DNA of 64,000 nt, from assembly GCF_947179115.1 (NCBI RefSeq), contig NZ_CAMXCI010000004.1, positions 62,001 to 126,000 on the forward strand, in the 5' to 3' direction. The position numbers were made by a program, and so were the translations under genes. Below, piece after piece: positions 57,609 through 64,000 of the stretch (positions are counted from its first letter, which is position 1; the number at the start of each line of letters is the position of its first letter). The notes beneath the pieces are model-generated. The model was not told where the DNA came from. It made no database searches and saw only the letters and a program-made list of their open reading frames with translations. Origin of the DNA: Commensalibacter papalotli (GTDB lineage Bacteria > Pseudomonadota > Alphaproteobacteria > Acetobacterales > Acetobacteraceae).

Positions 57609-59045
57609 TTATTTCCAGATAGCCTCTAGCTCTTCCAAAGATTTACCTTTGGTTTCAGGAACAAATTTAATCATAAAGATAGCTGCAGCAATGCTGATAA
57701 CGCCATAAATCCAATAAGAGAAACCATGATTAAATGTTTGCACCAAATATGAATTTTTATCCATAATAGGAAACGTCCACGAAACCAGGTAATTAGCAAC
57801 CCATTGAACGGCAACAGCTATAGAAAGTGCTTTACTACGAATAGAGTTAGGGAAGATTTCAGCCAATAGAACCCAGCAAACAGGACCCCATGAAATCGCA
57901 AAAGATGCAATGTAAAGAAGCATAGACATCAGGGCAAGAATTGGAGACATTTTTAAGAAAAATGCACATCCTAAAACAAGCATACCCAAAGCCATACCAA
58001 AGGCACCTATAATTTGCAAAGGTTTGCGACCAAATTTATCAACTGTAAAGATTGCAACTGTCGTAAAGGATAGATTAATAATCCCAACAATAATGGTTTG
58101 TAATAAAGCAGAGTCAGTACTCGCGCCCAGACTTTTAAAAACTTCTGGAGCATAATATAACACCACATTAATACCCATTAATTGTTGAAACGCAGATAAT
58201 AAAATCCCAATAACAATAACCCCAGCCCCGTATTTAAATAATTTAGCTCCTGATTCTGACGTATTTGCCAAAGAAGTCATTATTTCTGATAATGCTGCCT
58301 TAGCACGTTCTGGATTTAAAATATTCGTCAACACAGATAGGGCGTGATCTTTACGTTGTTTTTCAACCAACCAACGTGGACTTTCTGGTACCGTAAATAA
58401 CAGGATGAAAAACAAAGTTGCAGGAATAGCAAGTGATAAAAACATATACCGCCAACCAACCGTATGTAACCATGATTGATCACCAGAACTCGCGATAAAA
58501 TAGTTCACACAATAAACCAATAATTGGCCAAAAATAATTGCAAATTGATTGAATGAAACTAGTTTTCCTCGAATTTCTGTTGGTGCAACTTCGGCAATAT
58601 ACATCGGGGACAACATGGATGCTAATCCCACCCCTATTCCACCAATAATACGGTAAATGACAAACTCAGGAATAAATCCTGATAAGTAAACAGGTAATTG
58701 TCCCGTTTCAACCTGGTGGAAACCAAACTCGGGATAGGCCGAACCAATAGCAGCAATAAAAAATAAAAATGCTGCAAATAACAAAGAGTTTCTGCGACCA
58801 AATTTATTACTTAAATAACCACCAATCAATCCCCCAATAATACACCCGATTAACGCACTGGCAATACAAAATCCCAAAAGGGAATTGGCTGCTGTTTCGC
58901 TGAGATGTTGAGGTTCAATAAAAACTCTGAAAATTGAATCAACGGTTCCAGAAACGACCGCTGTATCATAACCAAATAATAAACCACCCAGTGTTGCCAC
59001 AAGAGTAATTCTGAACACATAAAGTGTATTATACTGCTTATTCAT
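57609..59045 (-). CDS. xylE: Sugar porter family MFS transporter, XylE-like
   Basis: Start at ATG 59045, with AAAGGAT 7 bp upstream; the frame runs on to 59090 without support. The 478-residue product has 12 helices. GGLLFGYDTAVVSGTVDSI (about residues 20-38) and PMYIAEVAPTEIRGKLVSFNQ (about 147-167), PESPRWLVEKQ, QQLMGINVVLYYAPEVF and PETKGKSLEELE at the end make it XylE-like. Next to xylA and xylR, so a xylose:proton symporter is the best call. Confidence 0.92.
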   Translation of the reverse strand: MNKQYNTLYVFRITLVATLGGLLFGYDTAVVSGTVDSIFRVFIEPQHLSETAANSLLGFCIASALIGCIIGGLIGGYLSNKFGRRNSLLFAAFLFFIAAIGSAYPEFGFHQVETGQLPVYLSGFIPEFVIYRIIGGIGVGLASMLSPMYIAEVAPTEIRGKLVSFNQFAIIFGQLLVYCVNYFIASSGDQSWLHTVGWRYMFLSLAIPATLFFILLFTVPESPRWLVEKQRKDHALSVLTNILNPERAKAALSEIMTSLANTSESGAKLFKYGAGVIVIGILLSAFQQLMGINVVLYYAPEVFKSLGASTDSALLQTIIVGIINLSFTTVAIFTVDKFGRKPLQIIGAFGMALGMLVLGCAFFLKMSPILALMSMLLYIASFAISWGPVCWVLLAEIFPNSIRSKALSIAVAVQWVANYLVSWTFPIMDKNSYLVQTFNHGFSYWIYGVISIAAAIFMIKFVPETKGKSLEELEAIWK

Positions 59046-59252
59046 CGTTAATCCTTTTATTAGCCATGAATAAATCACCAAATAAGGCATAAAAGCCTTT
59101 TCTAATGTTCAGAGTAAAAGATGTTATTATTTGAAAAGATGTAAATAAAATCAATTTATTACTGAACTAAATAAATTATACAGTGAAATAATTTATTTTC
59201 TCAATTATGAAATTTCATAAGTATTTTATGTTTTTTACTTATATATCAAGAT

Positions 59253-59276
59253 TTTGATCAAATAAATGTGATCACA
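59253..59276. promoter_or_regulatory. Two tandem TGATCA-centred palindromes in the xyl control region
   Basis: TTTGATCAAA (59253-59262) and TGTGATCACA (59267-59276) are perfect 10-bp palindromes with centres 14 bp apart. They lie between the divergent transporter and xylR genes, so are candidate XylR or CRP-type sites. The whole 297-bp gap is otherwise featureless AT-rich DNA. Confidence 0.5.
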
Positions 59277-59342
59277 ATTTTTAAATTGTAATTATTATAA
59301 TAAAATTTATTACAACTTTACTTAAGCGAAAATTTCATCATC

Positions 59343-60542
59343 ATGACCCTATCATTGGAAAAAGAAGCTCGCATTCTATTATTATTTAATGCAAACCAAG
59401 TTTATGATCGGCAAATTCTAAAGGGGATTGGCGATTTTCTACAAAACCATCACGTTAATTGGAATATGTATATTTCCGATAGCTTACGGTGGGATATAAA
59501 TTATCACTCTGTTTTAAATTGTGATGGTATGATTGCTAATTATGATGACCATCATATTGAATCCATTGCCCATAACAGTGATTGCCCAATTATAGGTGTC
59601 GGTGCCTCTTTCCATAATAAAGCTGAATATCCTTCTATTCCTTATGTAGCATCTGATAATTATGCCCTTATCAAAACAGCCTTTGACCATTTATGCCATA
59701 AAGGGATTAAAAAATTCGCTCTTTACAGTTATCCTCCCAGTCGTCATGCACGTTTTGCCTATGAACGCGAGGTTGCATTTCAACAAATCATGCAACAACA
59801 AAGCTATCCTGGATGTGTTTATCAAGGTATAGAAATGAATTTAAATAATTGGCAAGAGGGATTACAAAACCTTGCTGAATGGGTTTCTTCTCTTCCACTG
59901 AATACAGGTATTATTGCTGTAAATGACTCACGCGCTCGCCATATTTTACAAGCTTGCAAACAATTAAATAAAAAAATCCCTGATGAATATTGTTTAATTG
60001 GAATCGATAATGAAGAGGTTATTAATTATCTTTCAAATAATTATATCTCTACCATTACCCAAGGTACCGAAGATATGGGATATCAAGCTGCCTCTTTGTT
60101 GCAACAAATGCTTGAAAATAAACCTGTTTCTGTAACACAAACCTTGATCGCACCTAAACAAATTATAGAGCGTCAATCCACAGACTATCGATCTATTGAA
60201 GACCCTTACGTCATTCAAGCAATGCATTATATACGTCAACATGCTTGTCAAAACATCAAAGTCGAACATGTAATCAGTGCCGTTAAATTATCAAGATCAA
60301 ACCTAGAGACACGATTTAAACAAGAATTAAACCAAACAATGCACGCCATTATTTATGCTGAAAAACTCAAACGTGCTCGATATTTATTAAGTCACACTAC
60401 GCTCTCTTTGACAAAAATATCAGAGCAATGTGGTTATCCGTCTTTACAATATTTTTATTTCTTATTTAACAAGGAATTTAAACAAACCCCCAAACAATAC
60501 AGAGAAGATAAATCATATTCTTGGTCAGAAATAAGCTATTAA
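59343..60542 (+). CDS. xylR: Xylose operon regulator XylR (AraC type)
   Basis: A 399-residue activator. Residues 1-280 are a LacI/periplasmic-binding-like sensor (FNANQVYDRQILKGIGDFL; VASDNYALIKTAFDHL; IIAVNDSRARHILQA). Residues 288-390 are an AraC helix-turn-helix pair (VEHVISAVKLSRSNLETRFK and SLTKISEQCGYPSLQYFYFLF). The same build as E. coli XylR. It is divergent from the xylose transporter and xylA. Confidence 0.93.
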   Translation: MTLSLEKEARILLLFNANQVYDRQILKGIGDFLQNHHVNWNMYISDSLRWDINYHSVLNCDGMIANYDDHHIESIAHNSDCPIIGVGASFHNKAEYPSIPYVASDNYALIKTAFDHLCHKGIKKFALYSYPPSRHARFAYEREVAFQQIMQQQSYPGCVYQGIEMNLNNWQEGLQNLAEWVSSLPLNTGIIAVNDSRARHILQACKQLNKKIPDEYCLIGIDNEEVINYLSNNYISTITQGTEDMGYQAASLLQQMLENKPVSVTQTLIAPKQIIERQSTDYRSIEDPYVIQAMHYIRQHACQNIKVEHVISAVKLSRSNLETRFKQELNQTMHAIIYAEKLKRARYLLSHTTLSLTKISEQCGYPSLQYFYFLFNKEFKQTPKQYREDKSYSWSEISY

Positions 60543-60635
60543 ATAACAAAGATAATTTAATTATTGAAAATAATAAATTTAAAATTATTATAATTGAAGC
60601 GAATATTTTTATTATGAAAATTTAGGATCAAAATC

Positions 60636-61517
60636 ATGGAAACAAACCCTGATTTCCAAACCTCTTCTATAGATGCTTTTGATCCATATGAAATGGCAAG
60701 AAAAGCCGAAAAAATGATGGTAGCAAAAGTTCAAAAACCATTTTCAAAGGTATTTATTGCCTCCACTTATGGTGGATTTTTTATTGGGTTAGCCTTTGTC
60801 TTTTATACTTTGGTTACAACAGGATCCTCCACCATGCCTTATGGTATGGCAAAACTGGTCGGCGGATTATGCTTTAGTATGGGGTTAATCCTCGTGATCG
60901 TATGCGGCGCTGATTTATTTACCTCAACGACACTGACCTTTATTGCCAAAGAAAGTAATAAAATTACGTGGTTTCAGCTTTTTAGAAATTGGGGAATTGT
61001 TTATTTTGGTAATTTTATTGGCGCATTGTTCTTAGTCTTCCTGGTTTACATGAGTGGCCACCCTTGGGGAGCCGATGGACAAATCGCTGTTAATTATATG
61101 AATATTGTCGAATATAAACTGCATCATAGTTTTATAGAAGCCATTGCATTGGGTATTTTGTGTAATGTTATGGTAAGCCTTGGGGTATGGTTATGTTTTA
61201 GCTGTCGAACCAGTGCTGACAAAGTATTAGTTTTACTTTTACCAATTGCAATGTTTGTAGCTTGTGGATTTGAACACTGTGTCGCGAACATGTATGAAAT
61301 CCCTATGGGAATTTTAATCAGAACCACAACAGATCCTGGGTTTTGGGTTGCTCATGGCATTAATGTTGCTCAATATTCAGATATAACATGGGGAGATTTT
61401 ATTATATGGAATCTAGTCCCTGTGACGATTGGTAATATTATTGGTGGTGCATTACTCATTGGTTGGGGAAATTGGTTACTGTTTTTACGTCGCCATACAA
61501 GCAAAAAAAGACATTAA
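60636..61517 (+). CDS. focA: Formate/nitrite transporter family channel
   Basis: A 293-residue pentameric anion channel with six helices. ASTYGGFFIGLAFVFY (about residues 43-58), GADLFTSTTLTF (about residues 91-102), RNWGIVYFGNFIGALF and LCNVMVSLGVWL fit FocA/NirC. FocA-like more than NirC by length, but substrate is not proven. No pfl gene is adjacent. Follows xylR by 93 bp. Confidence 0.87.
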   Translation: METNPDFQTSSIDAFDPYEMARKAEKMMVAKVQKPFSKVFIASTYGGFFIGLAFVFYTLVTTGSSTMPYGMAKLVGGLCFSMGLILVIVCGADLFTSTTLTFIAKESNKITWFQLFRNWGIVYFGNFIGALFLVFLVYMSGHPWGADGQIAVNYMNIVEYKLHHSFIEAIALGILCNVMVSLGVWLCFSCRTSADKVLVLLLPIAMFVACGFEHCVANMYEIPMGILIRTTTDPGFWVAHGINVAQYSDITWGDFIIWNLVPVTIGNIIGGALLIGWGNWLLFLRRHTSKKRH

Positions 61518-61602
61518 TTATAACTCTATAGGCTCTGTTCTATACTTCAGACTTGGATTATATTACCATTATAAAATAAACACAAAAATTAATGGATAAT
61601 TC

Positions 61603-63291
61603 ATGACGACCCAAAATGATACTAACCCAGAGCCTGTATCCATTGCCATTCCAATAATGAATGGCGAGGATCTATCGATTGCTCTGTCTGTTGGTGATGT
61701 ATTCTTTATGCTGGGTGCCAATGGTTCTGGCAAGTCGTCGTTATTGTATAAAATATTACGGGATTTAAAAGATAGAAACCGCGTTTTAATGTCTGCCTAT
61801 CGAATGAATAGTTTTGATAAAGATAAAGTTGATTATTCAGTTGGAAATTACTTTTCTCAAGAAAGCAGTGTTAAGCGAGAATATAACCCCTCTTCTCGTC
61901 GATACTCTCTCAACATATATCGCCAAGAAGATGAAAATCTATTTACATTACAACAATTAATACATGCCTCACTCAGCAACGCCATACAGCTGCAACAGAA
62001 AGTCAAAACAGGTAAACAGGTTAAAAACACAGATGCCATCACAGAAATAGATCAATTAAATTCTATTCTAAAGAAAAGCGGCTTTGTCATTGAGTTATTC
62101 CTTAATAATGAAAATATCTTGATGGCAAGAAATAATGCCTATGCTCCTTGCAGAGAATATTCCATACAACAACTCTCTGATGGGGAACGTGCCGCGATAA
62201 TTATCAGCAGTAATATCTTATGTGCTGAACCTGGGTCTTTTATTTATCTGGACGAACCTGAACGACATCTACATCGACGGTTAGTTTCTTCATTACTATC
62301 AGAACTTATCCAGCTCCGGAAAGATTGTATATTTATTATTTCCACGCATGAAATTGCCTTACCAACCTATGTGCATGATTCAAAAATTTTATTAGTTCGT
62401 CAGTGTGAATACGAAAATGATGAGCCTATCCGTTGGGATGTTGATCTCATCAACCAACACGATGAACGATATTCAGCATTAGAAGAAACATTAAAAGTCG
62501 ACTTGCTGGGTTCCAGAAAAATCATGCTCTTTGTCGAGGGAACCTCTGCCAGTTTAGATATTCAATTGTACCAAACCCTCTTTCCCACTGTTTCGGTTAT
62601 TTCAAAAGGGTCTTGTGAAATGGTGGAACAGTCTGTCAAAGGATTAAGAAATAATCAAGGAACCCATTGGGTTAAAGCATTTGGAATTATTGATAATGAC
62701 AACAAAGCCCAAAAAAAAATCGAAAATCTAGCCAAAGCCTATATTTTCAGCCTTAATGTCTATTCCATTGAATCTATTTTTTATCATCCTAAAATCATTC
62801 AATGGGTATTAGAATATGCCAAAGAATTTAATGATATTAAAGATATAGAAATGACTTATGCAAAGATAACTCAGCTAATGCAAGACGAGCTATCCAAACA
62901 AAAAGATCATCTTTGCGGCCGATCTGTGAATATGAAAGTCAGATCAGAAATTATGGCCAGTCTACCTAAACAAACAGATATTGAACAAAATATTATTTAT
63001 AAAAAAACCGTCGATATTCCTTCGTTGCTTCATAAAGAATATCAACTGTTCGATAATTATTTAGAAACTAAAAACTATGACGCGTTAATGTCTCACTATC
63101 CAATTAGAGAGGCGAATTTATTAAATCCAATTGCCAAAAACTGTGGTTTTGCTGATCGACAACGTTATGAACATAATGTCATTTTAATGATTCAAAAAAA
63201 CAACGATGCGCAAAAATTTATTCTCTCTTTATTAGGTGGAGCTTCCCAAGCAATTACTGCTGCCATTGTCAGAAATGACAATAACTTATAA
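61603..63291 (+). CDS. ABC-type ATPase fused to DUF4435/Toprim-like domain (PARIS-like)
   Basis: A 562-residue cytoplasmic protein. Residues 20-260 are an SMC/ABC-type ATPase: Walker A GANGSGKSS (38-46), signature LSDGE (191-195), Walker B FIYLDEPE (213-220; E218 catalytic) and H-loop STHE (H249). From residue 305 a Toprim-like domain follows: FVEG with E312 and IDND with D364 and D366, as in DUF4435. An AAA ATPase plus a DUF4435 nuclease is the content of the PARIS anti-phage system (AriA and AriB), here in one chain. Defence is inferred; OLD-like nucleases are the alternative. Single gene. Confidence 0.82.
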   Translation: MTTQNDTNPEPVSIAIPIMNGEDLSIALSVGDVFFMLGANGSGKSSLLYKILRDLKDRNRVLMSAYRMNSFDKDKVDYSVGNYFSQESSVKREYNPSSRRYSLNIYRQEDENLFTLQQLIHASLSNAIQLQQKVKTGKQVKNTDAITEIDQLNSILKKSGFVIELFLNNENILMARNNAYAPCREYSIQQLSDGERAAIIISSNILCAEPGSFIYLDEPERHLHRRLVSSLLSELIQLRKDCIFIISTHEIALPTYVHDSKILLVRQCEYENDEPIRWDVDLINQHDERYSALEETLKVDLLGSRKIMLFVEGTSASLDIQLYQTLFPTVSVISKGSCEMVEQSVKGLRNNQGTHWVKAFGIIDNDNKAQKKIENLAKAYIFSLNVYSIESIFYHPKIIQWVLEYAKEFNDIKDIEMTYAKITQLMQDELSKQKDHLCGRSVNMKVRSEIMASLPKQTDIEQNIIYKKTVDIPSLLHKEYQLFDNYLETKNYDALMSHYPIREANLLNPIAKNCGFADRQRYEHNVILMIQKNNDAQKFILSLLGGASQAITAAIVRNDNNL

Positions 63292-63292
63292 A

Positions 63293-63317
63293 AAAAGCAG
63301 TATAAAATACTGCTTTT
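63293..63317. terminator. Bidirectional terminator
   Basis: AAAAGCAGTAT / ATACTGCTTTT with 3-base loop, A-run before and T-run after. Serves the ATPase gene (+) and the channel gene (-). Confidence 0.88.
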
Positions 63318-63361
63318 TACTCTTATTAATGTTGTTTTACACAGGCTTTTAAAATCAACTA

Positions 63362-64000
63362 TTAATTTGATACGACAGAATTACCACCATCGATCATATT
63401 TGCTTCAGGCCCACGAACCAATGTAACGGTTGAACTGTTCCCTGTGCCACTTTGTCCAGCACTTAGGAAGAATTCATTCAAAACTGAATAAGAATGATCA
63501 AAAATATCAGACTGAATTTCTTCATATTTTTTCCATACCACCGTATTACTAAAACAATAAATTTCTAGTGGAATCGCAGAAAAATCAGGTGCCATTTGAC
63601 GAACCATACAGGTCATCCCACGATGAACAGAGGGATGCTGCTTTAAATATTCTTCTAAATAAGCACGATATAATCCAAAATTCGTTAAACGACGTCCATT
63701 TAACCGAGACACCTCAAGGTCATAATTCTTATCTTGGTTAAATTTATCAATTTCGGCAGCCCTTTGCACAATATAAGGTTTTAACAAAACACTTTTAGAA
63801 AGCGTTTCAATTTCTTCCTTGGTCAAAAATCTTATTGAATTCGCATCAATTAATACAGAACGTTTAATACGTCGACCACCGGATTCCTGCATGGCACGCC
63901 AATTAATAAATGAATCAGAAACAAGCGCATAAGTTGGAATCATAGTCATCGTATTATCAAAATTTTGAACTTTAACTGTCGTTAATCCAATATCAATAAC
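63362..64000 (-). CDS. ybdG: YbdG-type mechanosensitive channel, N-terminal part outside the window
   Basis: The frame stays open to the window edge (VIDIGLTTVKVQNFDNT before MTMIPTYALVSDSF), so only about 212 C-terminal residues are seen. IPTYALVSDSFINWRAMQESGGRRIKRS, NGRRLTNFGLYRAYLEEYLKQHP and PLEIYCFSNTVVWKKYEEIQSDIFDH match the cytoplasmic domain of MscS-family YbdG, which opens under osmotic shock. An ATG inside the frame at 63949 is not the true start. Confidence 0.88.
   Translation of the reverse strand, partial: VIDIGLTTVKVQNFDNTMTMIPTYALVSDSFINWRAMQESGGRRIKRSVLIDANSIRFLTKEEIETLSKSVLLKPYIVQRAAEIDKFNQDKNYDLEVSRLNGRRLTNFGLYRAYLEEYLKQHPSVHRGMTCMVRQMAPDFSAIPLEIYCFSNTVVWKKYEEIQSDIFDHSYSVLNEFFLSAGQSGTGNSSTVTLVRGPEANMIDGGNSVVSN

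Noticed and set aside
1..64000. CRISPR arrays, insertion sequences, rRNA genes, prophage
   Set aside because: No regular spaced repeats, transposase or integrase frames, or rRNA signatures were seen.

Overview
The window looks like a chromosomal segment of an AT-rich alphaproteobacterium of the Acetobacteraceae, most like the insect-gut genus Commensalibacter. This is inferred from protein content and low GC, not from a database search. The alphaproteobacterial signs are the leuS-DUF lipoprotein-lptE-holA block, rluD next to rpoH, a tRNA-Arg(CCU) split by a group I intron, a TonB-dependent receptor and LptE (Gram-negative envelope).

Layout. 1-2186: a truncated nuclease-STAND NTPase gene (probable antiviral defence) beside the intron-split tRNA-Arg. 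2210-8510: holA, lptE, leuS, a DUF3576-like lipoprotein and a LarC homologue that lacks the family's signature acidic residues. 8629-17452: a TPR lipoprotein, hisN with an MFS exporter, and a three-catalytic-domain glycosyltransferase. 17471-19816: rluD and rpoH, the latter with a near-consensus promoter that carries palindromes. 19896-28105: azlCD, an old-yellow-enzyme with a divergent LysR, two PACE efflux paralogues sharing an upstream motif, a sugar porter and another LysR. 28169-34260: budA behind two unknown membrane proteins, then purA, hisZ, serC and tRNA-Leu(CAA). 34675-42433: sugar and hydrolase genes (rpiB, GH32, GH15-like, SDR, serine hydrolase) and an EamA transporter. 42648-45958: two broken genes around an alanine/sodium symporter; one carries a HEPN-like RxxxxH motif. 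46027-49175: argC, rpsI-rplM, an NDUFA9-like protein and tRNA-His. 49331-55878: a frameshifted DUF4214-like repeat gene and a haem-uptake island (receptor, haem oxygenase, ExbB-ExbD-TonB) with several Fur-like boxes. 56191-61517: xylose locus (xylA, sugar porter, divergent xylR) and a formate/nitrite channel. 61603-64000: an ABC-ATPase fused to a DUF4435/Toprim-like domain (PARIS-like), and the C-terminal part of a YbdG-type mechanosensitive channel.

How it fits together. Most of the window is housekeeping and sugar-fermenting gut-commensal metabolism: acetoin from acetolactate, sucrose/fructan, xylose, iron from haem. Accessory material sits as single genes between conserved blocks, often beside tRNAs. 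The best candidates for new biology are the two putative defence ATPases at the window ends, the catalytically degenerate LarC, the two uncharacterised membrane proteins coupled to budA, and the frameshifted HEPN gene.
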